NCBI GenBank assembly: GCA_008729055.1
Contig: SDUX01000009.1
Span: forward strand, 256,806 to 320,805
Origin: Pyropia haitanensis
Taxonomy: Eukaryota > Rhodophyta > Bangiophyceae > Bangiales > Bangiaceae
DNA: 64,000 bases
Direction: 5' to 3'
Shown: positions 11,490-21,902 of the stretch, one piece after another
How the letters are laid out: every line of letters begins with the position of its first letter
How positions within the stretch are numbered: the stretch's first letter is position 1
Position numbers and translations under genes: made by a program
Notes under the pieces: generated by a model
The model's database searches: none
What the model was told of the DNA's origin: nothing
The model's input: only the letters and a program-made list of their open reading frames with translations

Positions 11490-11853
11490 TGCGTCCTGGG
11501 TGAGGTCCGCAACAATCAAATTAACCCAACAGATCCGGTTTGACTTACTCCGGCAGAGCACGGGGCAAGTCTTACAAGATGTGCAAGTTAATTTGACCAA
11601 GCAAAATAGTGCTGCACTAGCTCTGGACAAGCGTGGCCGTCGTGGCTACCACGTTTCCAAAGATGGACAACACTATTTGATGGGTCACAAGCGATGCGAT
11701 GAAGCAGAATTCGAAGACTCAAATCACGCAATCGGATTTTCCCGCCGGCCGCCGCGCACGGGCCCGAGTCGGGTCGTGCCGGATTTCCACGCGGGGGGAT
11801 CAAAGGGGGAAAATCGCGTCTCTTGCACAGATCCTGGGGGGTGTTGCGAGGTG

Positions 11854-12492
11854 TCAGTCGGTGCGGCGCGCCAGCGTGCGGTGGTGATCCTTGCCACGCT
11901 GGTGGCGTTCGAAGTGCTCGACCGTCTCAAATTCGCGATCGCACACGTCGCAACGAGGGCGGGTCGCTGGACGGTTGACCGTATTGCGGTGGCGCCGCGA
12001 CCAGCGATGGTCGCGCAGCACTGTCAGGCTGTTGCAACGCACACCGCACGGCTTGCAAACGTATTTGCCCTTGGGGATGGTCTTGGCGATCCGGCGCTGC
12101 TCTCGCTGCTCTGCTGCGCGCGCGGTCGTCGGTCGGATGTGGCCGATTCGTGGGGCCGGCGGCGCGATGTAGCGCCGGGCCGGATCCTGCGCGGGCAGCA
12201 GCAGGCGCCGGTTGGCTGGGACCGCCGGTCCTGACGTGGCCGGGCCCTTACCCTTGCGCGAGAGGGGGGGCTTGGATGCGGCTGGCGCCGCCGATGCGGC
12301 CGTCGCCGCCACAGAGGATGACGTGGATGCGCCCGCCGGGGTGCCACGTGCCGCCGCGGTGTCGCGCGCCGCCGCGGTGCCGCGCGCCGCCGGGGTGCCG
12401 CGCGCCGTCGGGGGGCGCGCCGTCGCCGCCGAGGAAGTCGGGGCGTCCGCCAACGCCGAGGAAGAAAATTCCGAACCTGATTTGGCACTCAC
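11854..12492 (-). CDS. Pre-gag C2H2 zinc-finger ORF (element B)
   Basis: 212 codons with no in-frame ATG, predicted product identical to the ORF in A: Ala/Thr-rich N half and two C-x2-C-x12-H-x5-H fingers. Lies between the 5' LTR and gag in the sense orientation. Confidence 0.6.
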   Translation of the reverse strand: MSAKSGSEFSSSALADAPTSSAATARPPTARGTPAARGTAAARDTAAARGTPAGASTSSSVAATAASAAPAASKPPLSRKGKGPATSGPAVPANRRLLLPAQDPARRYIAPPAPRIGHIRPTTARAAEQREQRRIAKTIPKGKYVCKPCGVRCNSLTVLRDHRWSRRHRNTVNRPATRPRCDVCDREFETVEHFERHQRGKDHHRTLARRTD

Positions 12493-12729
12493 TGGGTTTC
12501 GACAATCAGTCGACCAAAAGAAAAAAAACCGTGACAGGGGCCACCAGGGCAGTGTCAGGGCAGTGTTCTTTCGGTGTGATTCGTGGAACCCGCTGCGTTC
12601 GTATTACAATGCCCGAGGCACGCCGAACACAGGGGGCAGCACGAGTGCACAAACGCAGGGAGGGCCAAATCCAGGACGGAATCGCAACGTCACCGCCAAG
12701 AGGAAGTCAAACTACCTGAAGCTACCACA

Positions 12730-13590
12730 TGTGAGGCACCACCCACACACGGGCAGCCCTCAACGTACTGGCGCCGGTGTCAGCAACCCGTGCACCAATG
12801 AGGATGCCGGGCGCGGGGAAGGTGACGGGTGGGATGACGGTGATGGGGGTGGGGAAGAGGATGGGCGTGACGTCGGTGAGGGTCGAGGGGGTCGAAGGTA
12901 AAGGAGGTCTTTGTGTCTCTGTGTGTGGTTGTTCCCCCGAGGTCTCTCCCGGTGGCGCCCACACTCACGCATTATATACCCCCAGGGGGGCACCCAGGGT
13001 GCCCCAAAGCATGCAATTGCCCGTCGTGCCGGTGGACGGCACCAAAGCTCTCAAAACAAAGCATGGGCTCTCAGAACAAAGCAAGGGTGGGCGTGTGCGC
13101 CCCAAGGCGCCCCACCAGAAAGCCCCAAACGGGGGGGGGACGGTGTGCGGCGCTCGTAGCGCCGCGCGGCTGGCCCCACGCGCCATTCGACCCGAAAAGC
13201 CTCAGAGGCGTGTAAGCAGACGCCAGTCTTCGGGTCGAATATCTCCCGTGGGTCAGCAAGTCTTGTCGCTCCCATTGGTCCACGGGGAGATTGTTCCGGC
13301 TTGCTGACGCGTCAGAGATGTGGCTCGTCTTTTGGTCCGTTAGTCCGTTGATCCGTTGGAGACTGTACCCGTCGGCAGATGAGTCAGGGTAGTGTCGGTT
13401 AGCCAATCCGCGGCTCCCGTGCTGACCGTCCGTTAGTAGTAGATTATCGGACGGACACCGCGGCATGCCCCAGATTACTTTGGAGTTGATGCGTCTTGGA
13501 AGGAGTTGGCTGAGAAGGACAGGGAAGGAGAGGCCCCAGTCCTTATCCCCTAGGCTCCAGTCTTGGGGATTTAAGGGGCATATCCTTACA
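12730..13590 (-). repeat. 5' LTR of element B
   Basis: 861 bp, TG/CA-bounded. Carries the gtgtgtgg variant shared with the adjacent A LTR (13953-14813) but not with B's own 3' LTR. Minus-strand leader starts at 12729. Confidence 0.93.
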
Positions 13591-13941
13591 TCAGGACCGT
13601 ACCGCGTCACTGAGAGTATCAACGATGTGACGTTCCGCCTGGATCTTCCCCAAGCGGTGCTCGATCGCAAGGTTCACAACGCCTTTCATGCGAGCTTGCT
13701 GAAGCCGTACCGCGCTGATCCTTATGGCCGACTTCCTCCCGTTCCGCCTCCGGTGGCATTTCCGGACGGTTCTGTCGAGTACGAAGTCGACTCCATCATA
13801 AGGTCACGAAAGCGCCGTGGACGACTACAGTACCTGGTCAAGTGGAAAGGCTGTGACGTCAGCGAGAACTCCTGGCTGACCAAGCAAGACCTTGCGAACG
13901 CACCTGAGGTGTTGGACGCTTTCCTGCGCCGCGCGTCCTAA
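13591..13941 (+). CDS. Ty3/gypsy pol, 3' part with chromodomain (element A)
   Basis: Resumes the pol frame of A after element B, beginning within the tcagg duplication. About 116 residues covering the end of integrase and the chromodomain, ending at TAA 13939-13941. Differs from B by at least one residue (VEYEV against VENEV). Followed by the polypurine tract 13940-13952 and the 3' LTR. Confidence 0.88.
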   Translation, partial: SGPYRVTESINDVTFRLDLPQAVLDRKVHNAFHASLLKPYRADPYGRLPPVPPPVAFPDGSVEYEVDSIIRSRKRRGRLQYLVKWKGCDVSENSWLTKQDLANAPEVLDAFLRRAS

Positions 13942-13952
13942 GGGGGGGGAGG

Positions 13953-14813
13953 TGCAAGGATATGCCCCTTAAATCCCCAAGACTGGAGCCTAGGGGATAA
14001 GGACTGGGGCCTCTCCTTCCCTGTCCTTCTCAGCCAACTCCTTCCAAGACGCATCAACTCCAAAGTAATCTGGGGCATGCCGCGGTGTCCGTCCGATAAT
14101 CTACTACTAACGGACGGTCAGCACGGGAGCCGCGGATTGGCTAACCGACACTACCCTGACTCATCTGCCGACGGGTACAGTCTCCAACGGATCAACGGAC
14201 TAACGGACCAAAAGACGAGCCACATCTCTGACGCGTCAGCAAGCCGGAACAATCTCCCCGTGGACCAATGGGAGCGACAAGACTTGCTGACCCACGGGAG
14301 ATATTCGACCCGAAGACTGGCGTCTGCTTACACGCCTCTGAGGCTTTTCGGGTCGAATGGCGCGTGGGGCCAGCCGCGCGGCGCTACGAGCGCCGCACAC
14401 CGTCCCCCCCCCGTTTGGGGCTTTCTGGTGGGGCGCCTTGGGGCGCACACGCCCACCCTTGCTTTGTTCTGAGAGCCCATGCTTTGTTTTGAGAGCTTTG
14501 GTGCCGTCCACCGGCACGACGGGCAATTGCATGCTTTGGGGCACCCTGGGTGCCCCCCTGGGGGTATATAATGCGTGAGTGTGGGCGCCACCGGGAGAGA
14601 CCTCGGGGGAACAACCACACACAGAGACACAAAGACCTCCTTTACCTTCGACCCCCTCGACCCTCACCGACGTCACGCCCATCCTCTTCCCCACCCCCAT
14701 CACCGTCATCCCACCCGTCACCTTCCCCGCGCCCGGCATCCTCATTGGTGCACGGGTTGCTGACACCGGCGCCAGTACGTTGAGGGCTGCCCGTGTGTGG
14801 GTGGTGCCTCACA
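13953..14813 (+). repeat. 3' LTR of element A
   Basis: 861 bp, TG/CA-bounded, plus orientation, preceded by a polypurine tract. Its right end abuts minus-strand pol of element C. Confidence 0.92.
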
Positions 14814-17800
14814 CCTGAGTACTTGGGCATCAGCTTGCGAGCGCCTTGGAAAGCATCTGGCATAAGGTGTTTGGTACTTAGTAGCACCAGATCGTCCACG
14901 GCGATCTTGCAAGGTCGGCGATGGCGATTTGCGTACGCCGAGCGCGCCTCATATGCACTCTTGATGGCTGAGATGGCAGTCTCTTGAGCATGTTGGAGAC
15001 CGCTTAGCCAGTCAGACACTGCAGGCATGCTTGACTCTGAGTTTTCGAGGATGTCCATTGGTACCGTCTTAGGTTCGAATCCGTAGTTCAGGAAGAAAGG
15101 GGAGTACGTTGTAACAGCATTTGGCGACCGGTTGTAGGCTACTTCGGCAGCAACCAGAAAGAGGTCCCAATCGCCTTGGTGATGGTTGACAAAGTTTCGC
15201 AGGATTTCTTCGATCTTCTTGTTCATGATCTCAGTTTGTCCGTCGGTTTGCGGGTGGTACGCTGAAGAGGCCTTCATCTTGACCTTGAGAATCTCCGTGA
15301 GCGACTGCCAGAAGTTGGAGAAGAAAATGCGGTCCCTGTCGCAGACAACATCAGCTGGGAGTCCGTGGTGTCGATAGACGTGATCATGGTAGAGCTGAGC
15401 TGCGACTGGCGCCGTACAGTCTGGCTTCATAGGGGCGAGGCGAATCATCTTGGAGAGGCGGTCGACAACGACGTAAATCCCGTTGTGGCCTCTTGGAGTC
15501 AGAGGAAGAGGCGTGATAAAGTCCATGGAGACACTTGCCCATCGTTGGCTCGGGGGGTCCAAGGGTTTGAGGTGACCCAGAGGTGAATGGGTGCTAGCCT
15601 TGTTCCGCTGGCACAAATCACATGTTTGTACGTATCTTTGGATGTCTTTCCGCATTGTCTTCCAGTAGTACTTGGAAGAGATAACCTTGGTTGTTTTCTT
15701 GACTCCCATGTGCCCTTGGCACGGGACATCATGGTAGTCGTGGAGTAGTCTTTGGCGTAGAGTACCGACGGGGATACACGTACGGTCACCTCGTTTCAAC
15801 AACCTCATGTGTAGCCGGTAGGGAGATACCGGGTCTTTGACTAGGTCGGCAAACTCGGGGTCCGCGTCGTACTCTTGTCTTAAGGTGGCAAGGTCTTGAT
15901 CACTTTGGTTGATGGTCATGAGGTTGTTGATTTCAGTTTTCTTGGGGAGTTCTTCAATGGTCTTGGTCAGCACGCGACTAAGAAGGTCTTGATTGGGGGC
16001 GTGCTTGTCGGGAGCATCTTGTGGCTGCCTGGAAAGGGCATCAGCCACGGGGTTCGAAGTGCCCTTGATTGGGACAATCTTGAACTGGAACTGGTCCAGA
16101 AACTCCAGCCACTTGACTTGGCGATCGTTCAGCTTCTCTTGGGTGCTTAGGTATCTCAGGGACTCATGGTCGGTGTGGACCTCAAAGGGTCTTCCGTAGA
16201 GGTAGCAGCGCCAATGCCGGATAGCTTGTACGACTGCAAGCAGTTCTCTTTCACGAATGCTGTAGCGCTGCTCGTGGATGTTGAGGGTTAACGAGAAGTA
16301 CGCCACTGGACGCCGTCCGCGTCCATCATCTTGCTCAAGGACTGCGCCCACAGCATACCCGCTGGCATCTGTAGACACGTAGATTGGGTATCTCTTGTCG
16401 AAAGGCCTTAGCACCGGTGCGCTTGTCGTTAGGTCCTGCAGCTGCTCAAAGGCTTTCTGGGCGTCGGGTGTCCACTCGAAGTCGACATTCCCAGTCAGCC
16501 TCGTTAGCGGCGTAGCTACGGCAGCCATTCCCTTGATGAATCTTCGATAGAAGTTGACCATACCGAGGAAAGATTGTACATCCTTTTTGCTCCTCGGTGT
16601 TGCCCACGTACGGATGGCTTGGACCTTGTAGTCTTCCATAGAGAAGCCTTTCTCGGAGATGACGTGGCCAAGGTAGTCCACAGTAGTTCGAGCGAACTGG
16701 CACTTGCTCAGCTTGGCGTAGAGCTTGTGATCTCGTAACTTCTCGAGTGCTAATCGTAAGTGCTTGAGGTGATCGTCGTAAGTTTCGCTGTGGACTAGGA
16801 TGTCGTCGAGGTAGACACAGATGAAGTCGTACAGATAGGGTCGGAAGACATCGTTCATTAGGTTCATGAAGACCGCGGGTGCATTTGTCAGACCAAAGGG
16901 TACGACGGTGAACTCATAGAATCCGTACTTGGTTCGAAACGCCGTCAAAGGTATTGTTTCTGGGTCAAGGCGAATCTGGTGATAGCCAGAGCGGAGGTCG
17001 ATCTTTGTAAAGTACTTGGCCTTTCGCAGTTGGTCAAAGATGTCGTCGATGCGTGGTAGTGGGTACGCGTTCTTGATAGTAGCCTTGTTCAGGGCCCTGT
17101 AGTCGATGCACATTCGCCAGCCACCGTCCTTCTTCGCCGCAAAGAGGACGGAAGAGCCCCACGGTGAGGTGCTTGGTTGGATGAATCCCTTCCTTATGAG
17201 GCCGGCCAGTTGAGTCTTGAGTTCTTCGAGCTCCCATTCGGCTAGTCGGTAAATTCCGCTACGACGCGGTTGGGCGTCATCGGTCAGCTTGATGCTAAAT
17301 TTGTGACTGCGCTCAGGAGGGAGTCCGTCGGGGAGCTCGTCTGGGAAGACGTCAGCGTACTCTTTGAGAATCTCTTGAACTTCTTTCTTGTCTTCGCCTT
17401 GTCCCATCGTATTGGCGTTAATGTCGAAGGTGCTAGAGGGATCTTCCGACTGCAGGTAGATGGCAAAAACAGGGCACCTTTGAACGAGGTCCCGAGCAAG
17501 GCGTTGCCGACTGATCAGAGCTTCGGGCTTCTTGAGGGAGGCAGTGATAGAAATGTTCTTGTGGTTGAACTTGAAGGAGATCTTGTTTTTCTTGTTGTTG
17601 ATTTTGGCGTCCTTGTCATCGCGCCACTTCTTTCCCAGGATAAGGTCGTACGCGCTCAATTCACAAACAGCAAACCGAAGTCGCTCTTGGTACGGTCCGA
17701 TGTGAATCTCAAGAGGGTCAACGGTTTCAGCGAGGACATGGGAGCGGCCATCGGGCATGCTTGCCGCGAAGTCCGTTCCTTTCGTTTTCACATGCAAGGA

Positions 17801-17998
17801 GGTAACGAGGCGCCTTGAGACGACGTTGATGGGAGATCCGTCGTCGAACAGCACCTTAACAACTTTTCCATTGACAGAAGCAGTAGAAAGCAGAAGCCCG
17901 AGTCGCGGGCCTTCAAATGGTGACGACATATTTTCAGGAACCGAAGGAGCGTCTTTCACAGATGTTGAGGATTGTTGCTGCTTCAGTTCCGCTGGCCT
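14814..17998 (-). CDS. Ty3/gypsy pol, truncated at insertion point (element C)
   Basis: Same polyprotein as in B from protease through integrase core; first ATG 17929, -1 frame open back to the heptamer at 17998-18004. Cut at cctga 14814-14818. One visible substitution relative to A and B (Ile to Asn shortly before the RT, around 17410). Continuation into the neighbouring LTR to 14642 is artefactual. Confidence 0.9.
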
Positions 17999-18861
17999 TT
18001 TGGGCAGTCCTTAGCCATGTGTCCTTTCTCGCGACAGCGAAGGCAGAGACCCTCGCGCATGCAGCGCTGGCGTTCGTCTGGCGTCAGCTTTTCGATCTTG
18101 ATGCTGGAAATGTCCATCGGGACAACGCCCATCGTCGGTGGCTTGCCAGAAGTGCTGTTAACATTGCTGGTGATACGGGACACTCCAGCCTTGGCCGCTT
18201 CCACGCGCAGGGCGTCCGTCATCAGTGATTCAAGATCGGTGTACGTCTTGAGGCACAGTGCCTGCCAGATGTCGCGCTTCAGGCCTCGGCTATAGCGGTC
18301 GATCTTTTCCGCTTCGGTGATGTCCGGGATGTCCAAGAGGACGCTCAGGAAAGTCCTGTTGAACGTCCCGACGTCCTTGATTTGGCGCCATGAGTGCAGC
18401 TTGTCCCGCGCCGCCTGCGTCTTGTTCAGAGGGCTGAAGCGACGGATGAGCGCAGCCCGAAAGGTAGCCCAGTCGGGAACCGCCGTCGTCCGACTGTAGG
18501 TATGCCACCAGGTGAACGCTTCACCGTCCAGGTAGGTGCAGGCGATCCGACACGCTTCGTCAGGGTCAGTCAGTCGCACATATGAGTCCATGTGCGAGCA
18601 CCATGCTTCAATTGTCCCGGGCTTGCCAGAGAACAGCGCGGGCTTATTCGGCCTCGCAGTCGTCGCGCCTCCACTCGAGGCCTTAGCCTTGGCGTCGGAC
18701 AGCTGTTTCTTGGCGTCCGCCAATTCAACCTTATGAGCCTCGAGCTCGGCGCTCATCTGCGAGACGAACGCTGTAAGTTGATTCCATGACTCCGCGGAGG
18801 GTGCGGTTGAGGCCGTTCCCGGATTAATCGGGCTTACAGTCGCAGGATTCGGGGGGTCCAT
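17983..18861 (-). CDS. Ty3/gypsy gag, intact (element C)
   Basis: 292-residue gag from ATG 18861 with no internal stop: the codon that is TAG in A and B is TCG (Ser) here. Zinc knuckle and -1 heptamer as in A. This is the only complete gag of the family in the window and a possible trans donor. Confidence 0.9.
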   Translation of the reverse strand: MDPPNPATVSPINPGTASTAPSAESWNQLTAFVSQMSAELEAHKVELADAKKQLSDAKAKASSGGATTARPNKPALFSGKPGTIEAWCSHMDSYVRLTDPDEACRIACTYLDGEAFTWWHTYSRTTAVPDWATFRAALIRRFSPLNKTQAARDKLHSWRQIKDVGTFNRTFLSVLLDIPDITEAEKIDRYSRGLKRDIWQALCLKTYTDLESLMTDALRVEAAKAGVSRITSNVNSTSGKPPTMGVVPMDISSIKIEKLTPDERQRCMREGLCLRCREKGHMAKDCPKGQRN

Positions 18862-19225
18862 TGCGTCCTGGGTGAGGTCCGCAACAATCAAATTAACCCA
18901 ACAGATCCGGTTTGACTTACTCCGGCAGAGCACGGGGCAAGTCTTACAAGATGTGCAAGTTAATTTGACCAAGCAAAATAGTGCTGCACTAGCTCTGGAC
19001 AAGCGTGGCCGTCGTGGCTACCACGTTTCCAAAGATGGACAACACTATTTGATGGGTCACAAGCGATGCGATGAAGCAGAATTCGAAGACTCAAATCACG
19101 CAATCGGATTTTCCCGCCGGCCGCCGCGCACGGGCCCGAGTCGGGTCGTGCCGGATTTCCACGCGGGGGGATCAAAGGGGGAAAATCGCGTCTCTTGCAC
19201 AGATCCTGGGGGGTGTTGCGAGGTG

Positions 19226-19873
19226 TCAGTCGGTGCGGCGCGCCAGCGTGCGGTGGTGATCCTTGCCACGCTGGTGGCGTTCGAAGTGCTCGACCGTCTC
19301 AAATTCGCGATCGCACACGTCGCAACGAGGGCGGGTCGCTGGACGGTTGACCGTATTGCGGTGGCGCCGCGACCAGCGATGGTCGCGCAGCACTGTCAGG
19401 CTGTTGCAACGCACACCGCACGGCTTGCAAACGTATTTGCCCTTGGGGATGGTCTTGGCGATCCGGCGCTGCTCTCGCTGCTCTGCTGCGCGCGCGGTCG
19501 TCGGTCGGATGTGGCCGATTCGTGGGGCCGGCGGCGCGATGTAGCGCCGGGCCGGATCCTGCGCGGGCAGCAGCAGGCGCCGGTTGGCTGGGACCGCCGG
19601 TCCTGACGTGGCCGGGCTCTTACCCTTGCGCGAGAGGGGGGGCTTGGATGCGGCTGGCGCCGCCGATGCGGCCGTCGCCGCCACAGAGGATGACGTGGAT
19701 GCGCCCGCCGGGGTGCCACGTGCCGCCGCGGTGTCGCGCGCCGCCGCGGTGCCGCGCGCCGCCGGGGTGCCGCGCGCCGTCGGGGGGCGCGCCGTCGCCG
19801 CCGAGGAAGTCGGGGCGTCCGCCAACGCCGAGGAAGAAAATTCCGAACCTGATTTGGCACTCACTGGGTTTTG
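19226..19873 (-). CDS. Pre-gag C2H2 zinc-finger ORF (element C)
   Basis: Same two-finger ORF as in A and B. The open frame continues upstream to about 20026 without an ATG, reading through the poly-T tract, so the real 5' end is not resolved. Confidence 0.6.
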   Translation of the reverse strand, partial: QNPVSAKSGSEFSSSALADAPTSSAATARPPTARGTPAARGTAAARDTAAARGTPAGASTSSSVAATAASAAPAASKPPLSRKGKSPATSGPAVPANRRLLLPAQDPARRYIAPPAPRIGHIRPTTARAAEQREQRRIAKTIPKGKYVCKPCGVRCNSLTVLRDHRWSRRHRNTVNRPATRPRCDVCDREFETVEHFERHQRGKDHHRTLARRTD

Positions 19874-20103
19874 ACAATCAGTCGACCAAAAGAAAAAAAA
19901 AACCGTGACAGGGGCCACCAGGGCAGTGTCAGGGCAGTGTTCTTTCGGTGTGATTCGTGGAACCCGCTGCGTTCGTATTACAATGCCCGAGGCACGCCGA
20001 ACACAGGGGGCAGCACGAGTGCACAAACACAGGGAGGGCCAAATCCAGGACGGAATCGCAACGTCACCGCCAAGAGGAAGTCAAACTATCTGAAGCTACC
20101 ACA

Positions 20104-20964
20104 TGTGAGGCACCACCCACACACGGGCAGCCCTCAACGTACTGGCGCCGGTGTCAGCAACCCGTGCACCAATGAGGATGCCGGGCGCGGGGAAGGTGAC
20201 GGGTGGGATGACGGTGATGGGGGTGGGGAAGAGGATGGGCGTGACGTCGGTGAGGGTCGAGGGGGTCGAAGGTAAAGGAGGTCTTTGTGTCTCTGTCTGT
20301 TGTTTTTCCCCCGAGGTCTCTCTCGACGGCGCCCACACTCACGCATTATATACCCCCAGGGGGGCACCCAGGGTGCCCCAAAGCATGCGATTGCCCGTCG
20401 TGCCGGTGGACGGCACCAAAGCTCTCAAAACAAAGCATGGGCTCTCAGAACAAAGCAAGGGTGGGCGTGTGCGCCCCAAGGCGCCCCACCAGAAAGCCCC
20501 AAACGGGGGGGGGACGGTGTGCGGCGCTCGTAGCGCCGCGCGGCTGGCCCCACGCGCCATTCGACCCGAAAAGCCTCAGAGGCGTGTAAGCAGACGCCAG
20601 TCTTCGGGTCGAATATCTCCCGTGGGTCAGCAAGTCTTGTCGCTCCCATTGGTCCACGGGGAGATTGTTCCGGCTTGCTGACGCGTCAGAGATGTGGCTC
20701 GTCTTTTGGTCCGTTAGTCCGTTGATCCGTTGGAGACTGTACCCGTCGGCAGATGAGTCAGGGTAGTGTCGGTTAGCCAATCCGCGGCTCCCGTGCTGAC
20801 CGTCCGTTAGTAGTAGATTATCGGACGGACACCGCGGCATGCCCCAGATTACTTTGGAGTTGATGCGTCTTGGAAGGAGTTGGCTGAGAAGGACAGGGAA
20901 GGAGAGGCCCCAGTCCTTATCCCCTAGGCTCCAGTCTTGGGGATTTAAGGGGCATATCCTTACA
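20104..20964 (-). repeat. 5' LTR of element C
   Basis: 861 bp, TG/CA-bounded. Has private changes around 20300-20335 and at about 20389, so it is older or from another sublineage than the other four LTRs. Confidence 0.93.
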
Positions 20965-21129
20965 GTGCGCTATCGCGGGCAGGACGGAGAGACACGCGTC
21001 GGTCAAGCCTCACTCGTCGTAGGCAACAGGGCTGGCACTTGGCAGCGACTCGTTGTGCGGCGGACAGAGCCAGCCGCCGCCCACGAGGGCTGCGTCTTGA
21101 CGACGTATGGGTGTGAGCGTCTTCGTTGG
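20965..21129 (+). pseudogene. Unrecognised gene, internal piece between two retroelements
   Basis: 55 open codons with ordinary amino acid composition, between element C and the second chromovirus. The frame ends at codon 21127-21129 and continues without loss at 29771 once the 21130-29765 element and one gttgg copy are discounted. Sense residues include QDGETRVGQASLVVGNRAG and a Cys/Tyr stretch. The upstream part of the gene must lie beyond the chromovirus cluster, outside the window. I do not recognise a family. The gene could itself belong to a mobile element. Confidence 0.55.
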
Positions 21130-21751
21130 TGTAGCGTTTGGGGCCTCTGGTGGCGGCCTGACGAGGCCTACGTTGCGGCGGTCCCGCGTTACCTGGCGGC
21201 CCGCGGTGGCATGGTGGCGGACTCGATCCGGGTGGCGGTTGTGGCGGCCCTTCCCCCTGGTTGGACTTGGTGGCCTGCTACTTACGGTTTCTCTTGCATT
21301 TGTTCTCATCGATTTTCACTGCGTGATTTCGTGCTTTTCGCCCTTTTTTCCCATTGGGTTTTTGGGCGGATTGCATCTGTGTGAGGGTTTTTCGCTTGCA
21401 TCTGAGTGGAGGGATTTTAGCGTGGAGCGGGGTGCCCCGGCGGGGCAGGTGCACGCTGGCACTTGGCCCGCTGGAGGCGCCCCTGAGAGGGGGCGCCCTG
21501 GTGGCCCCTCGGGGGGTGGTGTGGAGAGCTCTTAGGGGCTTGGCCCGCGGGCCACGCGAGATCCTTCTTGTAAAACAACGTTGCTTTGGGTTCTCCTTCC
21601 CCTTGGGCATTAGCCTTTTCCCTTACCTCTGGCTGTTGAGGTGGGCAAGTGTGTGTGGGACTCCCTGGCCCGTTCCTTCTGGTAGCCCTCTGTTCTCTGG
21701 CGGTGGCGACGCGGGGCGGACAAGGGCCGCAGAACGGCCAATAACGCTACA
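21130..21751 (+). repeat. 5' LTR of second chromovirus
   Basis: 622 bp, TG/CA-bounded with 9-bp imperfect terminal inverted ends (tgtagcgtt / aacgctaca). A candidate primer site starting TGG at 21756 follows after four bases. Confidence 0.95.
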
Positions 21752-21902
21752 TAAATGGTGGAGCAGCAGGGGAGGGGCAACATCATCTCCTGAACCAGGA
21801 CGCCCTTCTCCTTTTTCTTTTGTAGCGGGCCATCTTTGTTCTTCGGTTCCTGTTCTTCTCTTGAGCTTCAAGAGGCCTACTAGTCGAGTGTCGACGGCCA
21901 AC

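Larger units (their letters stand above)
6225..13590 (-). mobile_element. Ty3/gypsy chromovirus element B (complete, nested in A)
   Basis: 7366 bp, minus strand, flanked by tcagg duplications and inserted in the pol of A. Contains both LTRs, leader, zinc-finger ORF, gag with the same amber as A, and a full-length uninterrupted pol. Same family and near-identical to A and C, so it inserted into a copy of itself. Confidence 0.93.
77..14813 (+). mobile_element. Ty3/gypsy chromovirus element A, interrupted by element B
   Basis: LTR-leader-zinc-finger ORF-gag-pol-polypurine tract-LTR on the plus strand. The 5' LTR is 77-936 and the 3' LTR 13953-14813. Pol is cut at 6224 by the complete inverted element B (6225-13590) and resumes at 13591 with the duplicated pentamer tcagg (6220-6224 and 13591-13595). 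The order reverse transcriptase, RNase H, integrase, chromodomain places it in Ty3/gypsy, chromovirus branch. The right end sits directly against minus-strand pol of element C at the equivalent pol position, with cctga at 14814-14818. Pol-end sequence at 1-67 lies left of the 5' LTR, so A is part of a tandem or recombined array rather than a simple insertion. Confidence 0.9.
14814..20964 (-). mobile_element. Ty3/gypsy chromovirus element C, 5' portion
   Basis: Minus-strand copy with 5' LTR, leader, zinc-finger ORF, intact gag and pol up to the same nucleotide position at which B entered A. The chromodomain end and 3' LTR are not in the window. Its LTR is the most diverged of the five, consistent with C being the oldest copy and the host for the others. 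The flank at 20965-20969 (gtgcg) should be its target duplication; the partner is off-window. Confidence 0.88.
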
